Positions 1-11,397 of a DNA stretch of 64,000 nucleotides are shown here, one piece after another. The notes under the pieces are model-generated. The model did no database searches and had not been told where the DNA came from. It saw only the letters and a program-made list of their open reading frames with translations. The translations under genes and the position numbers were made by a program. Numbering within the stretch: the stretch's first letter is position 1; the number at the start of each line of letters is the position of its first letter. The stretch is from Lunularia cruciata. Taxonomy: Eukaryota; Streptophyta; Marchantiopsida; Lunulariales; Lunulariaceae. The DNA lies in the NCBI GenBank assembly GCA_948567375.1, contig OX419758.1:32865001-32929000 (forward strand), in the 5' to 3' direction.

Positions 1-1536
1 TTTTTCATGGATCACAAGGCTTTGAAGTACATCTTCAACAAGCTTAATGTTGAAGAGAGACTAGTAAGGTGGATTATACTCTTGTCTGAGTATGATTACA
101 CCATTGAGGATAGGCTAAGAAAGAAACATGCAAATATTGATTTGTTATTTAGGGCCTATGATCATGATGGAGATGAGCCAATGGATGATCCTTCCCAGAT
201 GAGGAGCTTATGACAATCTCAATCACTCAAGAGATTCCAATGGAGTATAAGGAGATTGTGGATTTTGTGACAAAAGGGAACTATCCAGAAGGGATGCATG
301 CTAGGGAGAGGAAGGCCCTTGTAGCAAGATCTAGACCTTACACAATGTTGGAGGATGTTATTTTTCAGCAAGGAGCAGATGGTCTTCTTTGAAGAGAAGT
401 GGGTAAGGAAGAGTCTATCCTACTCATAAAGGAGTTTCAATGTGTGGTGGACACTTTGCAAGAAAGGTGATTGCTTTCAAGATTCTAGATGCAGGTTACC
501 ATTGGAGAGGGATTTTCAAGGATTGTCTTGATTATTGCAAAACTTGTCAAGTTTGTCAAGATTTTGCTAAGAAATCTACTTCCACTCCACCACTTAGATC
601 AATTCCATTACAAGGAGCTTTTGAGAAGTGGAGAGTTGATTTTGTAGGTCCTCTAAATAGAACCCCAAGGAACAATCGGTGAATTGCGGTAGTTACTGAT
701 AACCTTACCAAGTGGGTTGAAGCTAGAACATTGAGGGACAAGAATGAAGATGAAGTTGGTAATTTCTTTGTGTACGCATTATCACTAGGTTTGGATGCCC
801 CTTCGAGTTGGTTTTTGATAGAGGAGGAGAGTTTACAAGAAGAATCACTATAGCCATGCTATGACATTTCTCTATCACACAGAGTAACTACATCCTATAA
901 GCCAAATTCTAGTGGCTTGGTAGAGAGAACCAATCAGACCTTGTGCATGATGTTGGCCAAAGATGCAGAAATGGAGGGGGCTAAACATCATTGGGACAAG
1001 AGGATTCATGCAGTTTTGTGGGAGTATAGGACAACCATGAAGACTTCCACCAAATCTTCTCCATTTCAATTGGTATATGGTATTGAGTCAACCTTACCTA
1101 TTCACTTTTATCTTCCTACCCTCCAAAGCATTCATAGGAGATTGAAGAAAGCACAAAGAGGTGATGCATTCATAGGAGATTGAAGAAAGCACAAAGAGGT
1201 GATGCAGAGAAGTCAAGGAAGGATCAACTCATGGAATTGGAAGAGGCAGGAGCAATTACTATGGATCAAGTAGAAAAAGCCCAAAGGACACAAAAGGAGA
1301 GCTATGACAAGAGGTAAGGCAAGAAGAAGGTGGAGCCTTTCAAAGAAGGTGATTGGGTAATGTTGTTTGATTCCATTTGATTCAAGAGAGTGCAAAAGAA
1401 GTTTTTGCCTAAGTACTTTGGACCTTTCATAGTGGAGAAGGTGTGGGGCAATTACACCTATGCTCTCAAGGAGTTGGGAGGAAGACACTTTGATAAGATT
1501 AACCATGATAAGTTGAAGATGTATCATAGAAGGTAG
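1..1536 (+). pseudogene. pol: Broken RNase H-integrase end of family A gag-pol (A0)
   Basis: Translation starts at the RNase H DHKALKYIF motif and runs through the integrase zinc finger (C..C at about 540-560), the catalytic core and the C-terminal region ending at the same stop as intact copies (1534-1536). Pieces are open at 7-213, 210-392, 440-682 and 917-1183, in more than one frame. Visible damage includes a stop after GADGLL near 391, a stop replacing the conserved tyrosine codon near 680, loss of residues around 770-880, and a 38-bp tandem duplication at 1129-1204 that shifts frame. The core motif VSDRGGEF of intact copies reads VFDRGGEF here. It is non-functional. Confidence 0.88.
1129..1204 (+). 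repeat. 38-bp tandem duplication in integrase pseudogene
   Basis: The segment 1129-1166 is repeated exactly at 1167-1204. Other A copies have it once. Since 38 is not a multiple of 3 it shifts the frame. Confidence 0.93.
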
Positions 1537-1584
1537 AGAGACCTTCACTTTGAGGACAAAGTGAAAACTTAGTCCGGGGGTAAA

Positions 1585-2273
1585 TGTAACACCCATTTGT
1601 GCATGTGTGTGGTATTATGATATTTAGCTTAGTATTACAAATATTTGAGAGATATTATTTATATAAAGATAAAGGATGGTTCTACATTAGTCATGATTAG
1701 CTAAAGTTAGTCATAGCTAAGATAGAAGGGAACTTACTTTAGAGGAAGTGGAAAAGATGAGCACCACTATTTTGGATTCTAGTGTGTTGACTTAGTATTA
1801 TTCTAGGTGTTTGGCTTTGAGGAAAGAGTTGAGAACTCTTGGGCCCGCAAGCCTTTTTGTTTTGGATTCTTCTATAGTCCAAGGATAGCCTATGTGAAGG
1901 AATCCTTGACTAAGTGGTTGGGTGAAAATAAGACCACATGCTTAGGGGAATATGCACATGGGAATGGATATTTCTTTCTACTTTTTGACTTTACTTGACT
2001 TTTAGCCTAGTAACTTGAGTAACTCCAGTAATTAGTAACTTTGGTGTGTAACTATTTCACAAGTATATAAACTAGGGGTGAGGAGGTACTCATCATCCTT
2101 TTATTTGCATCTTTCTCTCTCATTGAGTTCTCTAGTGAGCAATGTCTTGATTCTTGGAGTGTTAGCCTTGGAGGAGTATGATAGAGTTGGGGTTCCTTCC
2201 CTTCTTAGTCCATGGTGTGCTACCATAATAGCCATCAGAGGTTCATCCTCAGTGAGAGACAGGCCGGCTCATA
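1585..2273 (+). repeat. 3' LTR of A0
   Basis: It starts TGTAACACCC directly after the polypurine tract (GTCCGGGGGTAAA) and ends CTCATA where other copies have CTCACA, a single C-to-T change at the terminal CA. The length of 689 bp compares with 679-692 bp elsewhere. The TATATAAA box and the paired TTGACT motifs are recognisable. The GTAACT..AGTTAC palindrome present in younger copies is mutated here. Confidence 0.92.
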
Positions 2274-2533
2274 GGCCCAAGTCAAGATTGCAGTTAAAGA
2301 TCTTCTGATTAGGTGTCTTTGTCTTGATACAAAGTATACTCACTTTAGGTCTTCTATTCTTTCAAGTCCAATCCAAGTCTTCCTCTCTTCCAATACAAAT
2401 TTGACCTCCTTGGGTTGGCCCGTATTGTGTACTTCAGATCCAAATACACCAATCTCCTTCATCTTACCTCTTTTTCTACTCAAAATTACACTTTCTATCC
2501 TAAAAACTGTCCAAAGAAAATGTGTGCACCACA
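2274..2533 (-). repeat. Start of B0 3' LTR, truncated by A0
   Basis: On the minus strand the LTR begins TGTGGTGCACACATTTT immediately after a polypurine tract. Only 260 bp remain before A0. Beyond the first ~25 bp it resembles the 5' LTR of the same element poorly, so the two ends may come from different B subfamilies. Confidence 0.7.
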
Positions 2534-2549
2534 TACCTCCTCCCTCAAA
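2534..2549 (-). other. Polypurine tract of B0
   Basis: The minus strand reads TTTGAGGGAGGAGGTA directly before the LTR start, almost the same as the tract at 36935-36950 in B1. This is the expected plus-strand DNA priming site. Confidence 0.8.
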
Positions 2550-2550
2550 T

Positions 2551-4573
2551 GTGAGCATCCCTATGAAAATTGGTTGGGTTTCTTCCTTGTACTTTGGTGT
2601 CCACAGTCCAATAACAATGAACACTCCAACCATTAACTCCAATGGCAAAAGGGTTTTCTTCCAAGTTTTCCTTCCAAGTTTGCCTATTGAATAGAACTTT
2701 TTTCAAAGATATGCATCACATGATATGGCCTCATCCACCTTAAGGGTAGCTTCTCCAAAATGAATATTTTGTGATTGTCATATAATAGCACTAAGTTTCC
2801 CTCATGAATAGTGATAGGTTGTAAACTCTTAATATGCTTGTCCTTCCTTTGAGCTTGTATATCTTGTGTAATTTGCACTGCATCTACTCACTTCTCTTCC
2901 AACCACATCAGCTAGTAAATTTGAAGATCTTGACGTTCTTCCTCCAACAACCATTCCTTAGATAGGATACAATATGACTTAACTTCAATTTCAATTGGCA
3001 ATATTGGATGCAATCCATATGTTAAGAAATATGGAGTCTGCTTAGTAGTAATCTTTTCAGTCATCTTGTTTGCCCATAAAGCTATGGGTAACTTCATGTC
3101 CTAGTCATAGGCATAACTATATTATCATATTGTTCAAAATTCTACAAAGTAACCCATTAGCCATTTTTATCAACCCATTTATTTTTGGGTTGTAGGGAGT
3201 CATTTTTTGATGTTTGATTTGAAAATAGTTCGTGAAAGCTTCCACAAGTGAATTCAAAAAATGAGAACCCCGGTCACTGACTAACTCTAGAGGACTTCCA
3301 TATCAGGAGATGATGTTTTGGAAGAAAAATTCCACTATTGTTTATGCATCATCTTTTTTAGTTGACTTGGCCTCCACCATTTTGGAAGCATAATTAGTGC
3401 ATAATAAAATGTACCTATTTTTGGTGTCTTGGATGATTGGTTGAATCAGACCCACAAAATCAATACCTCATTTCTCAAATAGAGCCAATGGTAAAATTGG
3501 TCTCAAGGGCCATCGGGTAGTATATGTAGGTTTCTCCATGCATTAACAAGCATCATAGCTTCTGATATAAGCTTATGTATCCTAATAAATTTTAGGCCAC
3601 TAGTATCCTACCGTAAGGATTTCTTAATTGTGTTATTTAGTGCATAATGACCTCCTGATGCTTCCAAGTGTAGGAATTCTATTACTCCTCCTACCTCATA
3701 GGCTTCCAAGCACCTACAAAGCATCTCATCTTAACCCATCTTAATAAAATATTATTCTTGAGCTGATACCATTTTCTTGAGGAAGATTGCTCTATGTTCC
3801 AGATCCAATCCTTCAAGACATTGACATGTATGTAAATAATGGTATTTTGTTGCATATCTTGTACTTTGCATTGCCATCAAATGGTATAGCTCTTCATCAA
3901 GGAAATGATCATCTTTCTCTAGGTCCTATTCCTAGATTTCTAACCTGGATAGGAAGTTTGCATTTGCATGCAAAGCTCTCTTCCTTACCTGTACAATATA
4001 TGTGACTTCTTGCAATAGCAGAATCCAATGTGAAATTTGCCTTGAAAAGTCAACTTTCTTCACTAAGTACTATAATGCATAATGATCCACATGGAAAAAA
4101 AACATGTCTCCCAACAAGAAGTGTCAAAAATTCTTGTAAGCATACACCATTCTGAGTGCTTCCCATTCCATAGTGGTATAACTTTTCTCTACAATTGACA
4201 ATTGCTTATTGGCATAATAAATAGGATAATATTTCTTCTTTTCATCTTTTTGACTAAGGACTACTCTTATTGCCATAGACAAAGTATCCACATATATATG
4301 AAAAGGGATATCCTAATTTAGAGCCCTCATGATTGGCACTTCCACCAATTTCTTCTTCATTATACCTGAAAAGCCTCTTCTTGCTTTGCTTCCCATATAT
4401 AGTCTTTGGATTTCTTTAATAAGTTTGTTGAGGGTGTAGCTAACACCATATAGTTAGCAAAAAATTGCTTGTAATATCTGACATGACCCAAGAAGGCTCT
4501 TAGCTCCCAAATATTTTTGGGAGATTCCAAGGCTATCATGACCTTCACCTCATCAACATCAACTTCTATTCCT
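2551..4573 (-). pseudogene. pol: Broken RT end, RNase H and integrase of family B (B0)
   Basis: Going down the minus strand, 4573-4360 encodes the RT thumb/connection motif (ALESPKNIWELRAFLGHVRYYKQFF). About 4320-3790 holds RNase H remnants, 3750-3480 the integrase zinc-finger region (GGHYALNNT), 3480-3100 the integrase core, and 3097-2684 the integrase C-terminal part including PYFLTYGLHPILPIEIE and LPLRWMRPYHVMHI. The same motifs occur in the same order at 34930-36900 in B1. Many stops and indels are present. Protease and the RT catalytic core are absent because an LTR fragment is fused directly to the RT end at about 4573. Confidence 0.85.
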
Positions 4574-5293
4574 ATCTCTGCCATCACTCTTGGGAAACTG
4601 AAATTCCAGTTCCATGCTAAAAACATTCAATGAAGTTTATTCAAGACTTCAATTTTGGCTACTACATCTAACCTACAAATTGCAAAACTTTGCACCACCA
4701 GTGCATTTGTGACCTTCTTTGCCATGATCTGCTCTTGCATTCTACAACACTAAAATACAATGCCCTCTCTTGGACGAGATACTCTAACCCCTTCTGGATT
4801 TTAGAAAATTTTACTCTCAATCCGCTTCCAGACACGCATTACTGTAGGATGACTACTCAAAGGAATTGGAAATTTACTTGGCATATTCAACTTGTCTCTA
4901 CACAATTGCAATCTTATATTACCCCAAATTGCAGTCATTCTTCAGTTGATTTCAAATTTGACCTCCCCTCTTCTGCGTGTTGATGTTCGGTCATTGTCAA
5001 GACATGCTTCTTCTGCCTCCGCCGTTTCTTGAAGTGTACTTTCTTGCCACGTACCAAGGCTGTTAGACGGTCTTTGTATCACCTGCGCCTTTTGACCCAA
5101 AGACGGTGCTCTTCAGACTTTTTTCCGTCGTACCCTTCTTCTGAGTACCTCCATCATCGGACCCGTTGTCGCCTTCTTTGGATGTCCTCCGAAGACACTT
5201 CCGTCCATTCTTCTTTTGCAATTTGGCTTTTTGTGCTTACTTCTTCCCTTAAACACTAATAAACAGAGAAAAACAAAAAATGTGGGTACCACA
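4574..5293 (-). repeat. B LTR fragment embedded in B0 internal region
   Basis: The minus strand has a canonical B LTR start (TGTGGTACCCACATTTTTTG) at 5293 and runs about 720 bp into the LTR ORF. It ends after the FLAWNWNFSFP / VMAEI motif and switches within a few bases to the reverse transcriptase sequence GIEVDVDE. The simplest reading is that a second B element or LTR inserted near the gag/pol boundary. A deletion then removed the rest of it together with protease and most of RT. Confidence 0.78.
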
Positions 5294-7560
5294 TCCTTCA
5301 AGTTCATATCCTAGTCTCTTTGTACGGCCTCCTTTGCCTCCTTTTGTAAGGCATTTGCTTTGGCCTTGGCCATGATCTTCTCCTCCTTAGTAGACAAGAT
5401 GGACTTGAGACAAAACTACTTCATCATCCACAAGGAGGACAAGGCAATGCTTACCATTTGGGGATCACATTTATTCTTTTCCAAACATGTTTCAACTCAC
5501 AACACATCAATATCTGGCTATTCTCCCTTGAGGCTGGATGCAATTTATTTGGAACTTGTTCTTCCAAAGTAATACAATTCATTATGACCTCCAATTTGGC
5601 TTGTTGTGGTGGAAATTTTGGTGGTGTTTGGACATAATTCACTAGAGGCTTTGGATTTGAGGGCTAGGAACATTGGCTAGTCACATGACCCAAGCCCTTA
5701 CAATTTCCACAAAAAGAAACATATCCAATCTGCCATTGAGGCTCTAGACAATTGGATGACCAATGTCCAAGCAACCCATAGTTCTAACAAGCCCTAGGTG
5801 CAACATATATGGTCAATTCTAGTTTGGCATTGGCATCCATCTTGGTGGAGCATTATTCATATACTCTCTTGGCCCATAGTGTGGACCTTGGAATGTTGTG
5901 CTTGACTGTGGTTGTACCTCTTGAATTTGATAGACCACTTCTTCCTCTAGATCTTGATATTGGTTCTGGTCCTAAGTTGGAACCCAATCAATTTGTTGTA
6001 TTAGGTACATAGGTCTGTTGGTCAGGTATTCCATGTTTGCATGACCCAGTTTACCACAAAAAGTACACCATACATTTGGTCTTGCAAATGAGGGAGCTTT
6101 CTTTCTATCCTTCACCCCAACCATCTGAAACTTGAAATTTGAAAATTCTTTTATAAGAGTCTCCAGCTTAGTGTCTGTCTTGTTGACATGTTTGACCCAA
6201 TCAAAAAATAGTGTGAGAGCTCACAATAATTTTTCTACAAATTCTTCCTCTACAAATTCTTCTTTAGTTTATTGTCATTTCTTGATGAAAATGAGGAACT
6301 TGATAAGATTGAGGAGTCATCCAAAGATGGGGAGGTGCTACACGATAATCTTCTTCTTGACTAATGCACTTTTCTCTCTTGATCCCTTTGGCTCTTGGAA
6401 AAATGAGAGTGAGTTGCCTCATAGCAGGCAACATATTTGAGTACTTTGTCAAGAGAGGTTACATTCCTCTCTCTTGCAAAGATATGAATATCTAGTGACA
6501 TGCCTCCAAGGAACCAAGTGATGGCTTGGGCATCCAAGTAGCCAACCACATTTGCTTGCTTAGGCACTTGGTTCAATAATGCCATGAATCATTCCACATA
6601 ATCTCTCAACTTCTCATTCTAACCTTGATCCAAATCATTGGGTGTGGCAAAGACACTCATATTCTAATCTACTTCCCAAAACCATTCCATGAAGTTATCC
6701 CAAAGTTCCACCTAGTCTTTTTAGTTTAAACCCATTTTGAGTTATATGTGGGTGTACTAACTCCAATCTTTCTTCTGGAGCAAACTAGGAAAAACTTGCA
6801 GTCTATCTTGGGAGTTGTATTTCTTATTGTGCAAAAGAAATCACTTCAAACTCCTCAATAAATTCATCTGGGTCTTCATACCATTCCGTTCCTTAATATT
6901 TTTGTTAGTCTTGTCTTGTAATGGAGTGTGATGACATGGCAACTGGTCAAAGGATAAGATGTTGGGGTATTAGAGTTGGTTACCTTGAGTCACCCACAAA
7001 AGGTCCTACTTTGGCCTCGGGCCAAGTTGCCCAAGGTACCAAATGCAATGATGGGTCTTCTACATAGCTTCCTCCCCTTTTCCTTGAGGTTGTGGAAGGG
7101 TGTCAATGTCATTAGATTGCTCTCCAAGATCTCCCCAAACTGATTGGGAAATGTTATGTAAGATGTATTTGCACTCCTCCTCTATCAAGATTCATTCAAT
7201 CTTATCATGAATCAATTCTTTCAAGTAATTGGCTTCTTTCACAGTTTTTGGGGAAGTCAATGTGTTGTATCTCAACAATTTATTTTTTTATTGGCTTCCT
7301 TCTATCTTTTAGGATGAGGTGGTGTAAACAAATCTCTCCACTTGAATTCTTCTATTGTTTGAGTTGTCTCAAAGGATCTTGTACCTTATGAAGAAGGTTT
7401 AAGTGCAATGCCTCCTTCTCTAGTTGCTCAATAATGATATGGTTCTTTTGGCATTCTTCTTCTTCACGTTGCAAATTTTGTTTATGCACCCTCTCTCCTC
7501 TTTGATCTCTCAACAAAGATGTTCATATTTTAGGGACAGTTTGCATATGAAACCACTTTG
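5294..7560 (-). pseudogene. gag: Broken gag of family B (B0)
   Basis: The minus strand carries the capsid motif MALLNQVPKQANVVGYLDAQ with ITWFLGGM following (6585-6361), zinc-knuckle remnants around 5690-6060, and the post-nucleocapsid motif NCITLEEQ (5642-5451). All have counterparts in B1 at 31800-32880. The sequence stops at 5294, within a stretch matching the B1 KALQREIKEAV segment, where the LTR fragment is inserted. Frames are heavily broken. The stretch 6600-7560 holds only degraded matches to the N-terminal part of gag. Confidence 0.8.
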
Positions 7561-7587
7561 TATTCTTCCACTCCCAAGGTTTGTATT

Positions 7588-7624
7588 GTCACGCTATTTG
7601 TAGTGTCACATCTAGATTGCTTGG
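7588..7624 (-). other. Expected primer-binding site of B0, replaced by unrelated sequence
   Basis: In B1 the LTR end is followed by TGATTTTTGGCACTGCTGCC and then by a stretch beginning GATACAAATCTCGGAAGTGG. In B0 the downstream stretch is recognisable (AATACAAACCTTGGGAGTGG), but the ~24 bases between it and the LTR are replaced by about 37 bases starting CCAAGCAATCTAGATGTGAC. They include the direct repeat TGTGACACT / CGTGACAAT. No tRNA-Asp complement remains. Confidence 0.6.
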
Positions 7625-10600
7625 TGTGACAACCCGGCAAATATCACTTTTGCGGTAATCAAGTAAGTAAAGTTTGTTCCCACAGAGATACGAGTCAAAA
7701 TTGGTCAAATATGAAGTCAAATAGTAACACTATAGTTCTTCTTGGTTGCGTCTTTAATCTCTCAGGTAGAAACCACACCCAGAAGAGAGTAACAAGCACT
7801 GATTCTCAATCTCGTCACAAAGTAAAACTTCTTAATCACAACACCTTCAACTCTTTCCAAAAAATCTTGATTGTGATGATTTAGGCTCTCCCAAAAACAG
7901 CACTTCACTGCAAAATAACTTTGCCTTAGAATTGCGTTCCACCCCTCCACTAAAGGCACAACTTCCTTGATCAAAATTGCTTCACATCAACTTTGCAATG
8001 GACTCACAAATGCGGAATACTACCAACACTACAATTCCTCTCAGATCTGTCAAGGCATTGCTTCAATTGCACTTCACTCAAGATCAAACACACAAAATGA
8101 AGATCAAGGCTTTGGAATCCAACATCCAACAAGAACTCTGACTTGCACTTTGAATTTCTCCACACACTCACAAACACAATTGCAAAGCTAATACTCAGAA
8201 TCAAGCTCAAGCAACAAGCACTGCTTCACAACACTTTGCTTTATCTTTTCTCAGAAATTATGAGCATTGAACAACATAAGACTGCGAATGCCACTCTTAA
8301 GTAGTGAAGCAATCGATAGTTATCTTCCTGATGCACCTCTTTTTAACAACTCTACAAACCTATAGATCCAAAATGACAATGCACCTTTTCATATCTGCCT
8401 ATTCAAGTCTCAAATCGGTTACTACTCCAATCTGATGTCTACTTCTTCCTCCGCTTTCAAACTCAAACCCAAAGTAACTTTACTTCCTATGCTCTGTCCT
8501 CAGGTTTCATAATTCTTACATCTTCTACCAGATCTAATAGTTCTCTTTCCTGATCTGACATTTCTCTAGTGGGTAATCTATCTAACTTCTTTTCTTCCGA
8601 CCCACTCTTCTCTAATGCCTCCAATGGTAACTCCAAAGACATCTGCACTCCTACTTCATCTACTGCGGGTTTTGCTCTAACATTTTTCCGAAGTTTATCT
8701 ATCTCCAACTTTACCAAATATAATCTAATCGTGATATTATCTTCCACTTCTAATATCTTCCTATCTACACAAGACTAATCAATAATGCGTTCAAATCTGT
8801 ATCCTTTGCATGTCTCCTCCTCATCTCCTGCACCAACAACTTCAACTCGTGCAGCCTCGTCTCTTCAATATGAACACTAGCTTTTGTACTTAGCATTGCA
8901 TTCATCCTGATTATGATCTCCTTCAATGGCTCCAATCTCATCTTCCTTTCACGCTCCCGATCTACAAGCCAATCTTCCTAATACATTGCCAATTCTACTT
9001 TGAACTTGGCTTTCACAATTTCCTTCTCCTTCTCCTTCTGTACAACCTTCTCTTCCTGATTATGAAGTAACTCTTGTAATCTCTCGTCTTCCCTATATCT
9101 CACTATCAACTCCCGTTATCATAGTTTCTTCTTCTCTTCTACACTCTCCATTACTCTATTGAGCTCTTGCTCCATCTTTGCTACCCTCACCATAGCATGG
9201 ATAATTTCTAGTCTTGAATCAACAAACTACTGCTTCAAGATTTTGTACTCAACTACTTGTCTTTCCCTCACTATGTCACTCTGCTTCACAAGTTCCTCTC
9301 AATACCTTGCTTCCCTCTTCAAGTTCTTAATCACTTGACTTTGCACTACTGCATCCACTCGCAGTAATTCCCTTTCCTCCTCACCTTGGATTATACTCTT
9401 CTTCAACTCCGAGTTCTCTTCTTCCAGTCTTGCTAATACCTGCAACACAGTCTTCACCTCCGGACACTTCAATTGCATCTCCCTCTTCTTGTGCTCTAGC
9501 TTTGCCAATAGAAGACACACAACTTCTTGCAGGTACTCCACTCCATCACTCGCAACTACTTCAACCTGCGGAGTGATCTCCTTCTTTACCTCTTCTTCTC
9601 CTGATACTTGCCTTCTTCTCTGCAGTCGTCGTATCGGAACAAACGCTTCACTTCCCGAACTGGCATTCTCCTCTTCCCTTGCCTTGCTCAAACCTGCTTC
9701 ACACTTTGCCTTGTGCCTCAACCAAACTCCTCTTTGAACAGTAATCTTCTTCTCCTCTGGCTCAGGCACTTCGTCCTCCAACTTCACATTACTCTCTTGC
9801 TCAAGCTCCACCCAAACTTCTTCTTCTTCTGCCAGCACCGACGTCATCTTCCCACCTTCATTGCTATCACTACTCGTATCTTCACTTTGTAGTGTAAGCT
9901 CAGGTTCTTCCTCGTGTTCCGAGTCTTTGGACTTGCACTCGGCTTTGCTCTCCAAGTCTTCTTCCAGCAACGCAATCACCACCATACCTTTCCTCGGGTT
10001 TCCTCTCTTGGTCTTTTGAGGTCTCATCTTCTGTACATCTTTGCCTTCTCCTTGTCGACTCCGCTTCTTTGACTTTGGAGTACTTACTTCTACTTGCGCA
10101 CTCTTCTCCGTTTATGCGTAGTACTCATCACTGCTTCGGATGTGAAGAATATACTGTTGCTCCTTTGCGTCTACTTCCTTTCTTAAGTTAGGATGAAAGT
10201 GAGACACCATTCTATTGAACTCCACCGCATTGAGCAAATTCAACCCAAGGTAGAAATGTCCTGCAAACAGCACGATGTAGTGTGGTGGCAACTTATCCCG
10301 CAAATTCCACACCATCTGCCTCGTTCTTCCATGGAAGCACCTCGCCTAGTTGATGGATTCTCCTGCAAACATCTTATGGAAGAACACCGCTTGGTGTTTC
10401 ATCACATAAGTTGTTCTCTTCGGCTTCAAGATTGCCACGAGAGCACTCATGATCCCTCTCTTGACCGGATCTTTATAACTCTCTACTTTGTACCCATTCT
10501 TTGTCCTCTTCAAAGAGAAGGCATCCCTCACTTCTTGGGTTTCTTTGGCTACCTCTTCCTTCCCCACGAACGTGGCACCCTGCTCCATGCCTGCCTCTCT

Positions 10601-11397
10601 TCCGAATACTAATCTCCAATCTGACTTTGTCCAGTGAGTTGGATTTCCTCTCTTCCCCTCCCCCTTGGGGCCATCAAAACATTTACTCTTGACTATCTTG
10701 GTCATGAATCTTGGAAAACTCACGTTCTAGTTCCACGCCAAGAATATGATCCGAAGTTGGCTCCATTAATTTTATTCTTGTGATCACATCTAACCTCCAA
10801 ATCGCATGATTTCTCACTGCAAATTTGGAGTTCTTCTTTCCTCCTCCCATCTTTCTTGCTTCCTTACTGTCTCTTGGGTTAACTCTCTCAAATTCTCCTC
10901 TACACACTAGCGCGTCTTCAACTCTACTTCCCTTCCCACGATCTCCTACATGACGACTCCTCAATGGCAAAGAAAAATTGTTTGACATTGCTTCATTGTT
11001 AGCTTGATTTTTATAGAGTCGTGCCTTCTTTGTCTTTCTTCAATTTGAGTTTCTATCAAGAAATCACACCTCTTGCATGCGCCTGTCACTGTCAAGTGTA
11101 CTTCATGCATATGAATGCCGGTTTTTAAATAGTCCCTTCTTGAATTTCTTGCCCCAAAGAAAAGTTGTTATACTATCTTCACCTCAGGTTGAGCACCCCC
11201 CAATACAAAGACTTCTTACTTGGGGTTATATGCTGACAAGGCAAGTCCGAGTACTTTGCCTTATGACCCGAAGCCACATTACCTTGGGTTTCATCCCGAA
11301 GACTCTTTTCTTTGCCTTCTTCGGCCATACAGGCGCAATCCGACTTCTTTATACACTTCTTCTCCATTTCAAAAAAAACAAAAATGTGGGTACCACA
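7625..11397 (-). repeat. Complete 3.77-kb B LTR (5' LTR of B0)
   Basis: On the minus strand it starts TGTGGTACCCACATTTTTG at 11397 and ends GGGTTGTCACA at 7625, the same ends as the other B LTRs. At 3,773 bp it is the only uninterrupted B LTR here, so it sets the family's LTR size. About 545 bp of leading U3 are followed by a long ORF (about 10853-8487), a weak TTAAG-type promoter region near 8290, and about 650 bp of non-coding R/U5 down to the end. Confidence 0.88.
8487..10853 (-). pseudogene. LTR-internal ORF of family B (B0 copy), frameshifted
   Basis: Segments open at about 10853-10683, 10723-10346, 10315-10112, 10027-9299 and 8747-8487 align in order with the LTR ORF of B1. An N-terminal region (KKNSKFAVRN) leads into a globular domain with KGEGKRGNP, NGYKVESYKDPVKRGIM, TTYVMKHQAVFFHKMFAG and HFYLGLNLL. 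Next comes an acidic Glu/Ser-rich region (9299-10027), coiled-coil remnants (8800-9300) and the C-terminal tail containing ALEKSGSEEKKLDRLP. Family unknown. Protein-level similarity to B1 despite substantial nucleotide divergence suggests past selection. Frameshifts separate the segments, so this copy is dead. Confidence 0.72.

Larger units (their letters stand above)
1..2273 (+). mobile_element. Family A Ty3/gypsy retrotransposon, 3' part (copy A0)
   Basis: The window opens inside the RNase H domain of a family A polyprotein and continues through integrase, a polypurine tract and a complete 3' LTR. It matches the last ~2.2 kb of the complete copy at 56136-63933 in order and spacing. Several in-frame stops and frameshifts mark it as dead. 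The base following the LTR begins GGCC, the same 4-bp sequence that is duplicated around the solo A LTR at 13666-14357; the other flank lies outside the window. It abuts the minus-strand B copy at 2274, so it probably inserted into that element's 3' LTR. Confidence 0.9.
2274..11397 (-). mobile_element. Family B giant-LTR Ty3/gypsy element, minus strand (copy B0), rearranged
   Basis: Read on the minus strand, the order is complete 5' LTR (11397 to 7625), gag (to about 5294), an extra B LTR fragment (5293-4574), the end of RT, RNase H and integrase (to about 2551), a polypurine tract and the start of a 3' LTR cut at 2274 by A0. The layout matches B1 at 27555-47614, but this copy is more diverged and has frameshifts. 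Protease and most of RT are missing. Candidate target duplication bases next to 11397 are CTCAG; the partner lies outside the window. Confidence 0.85.
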
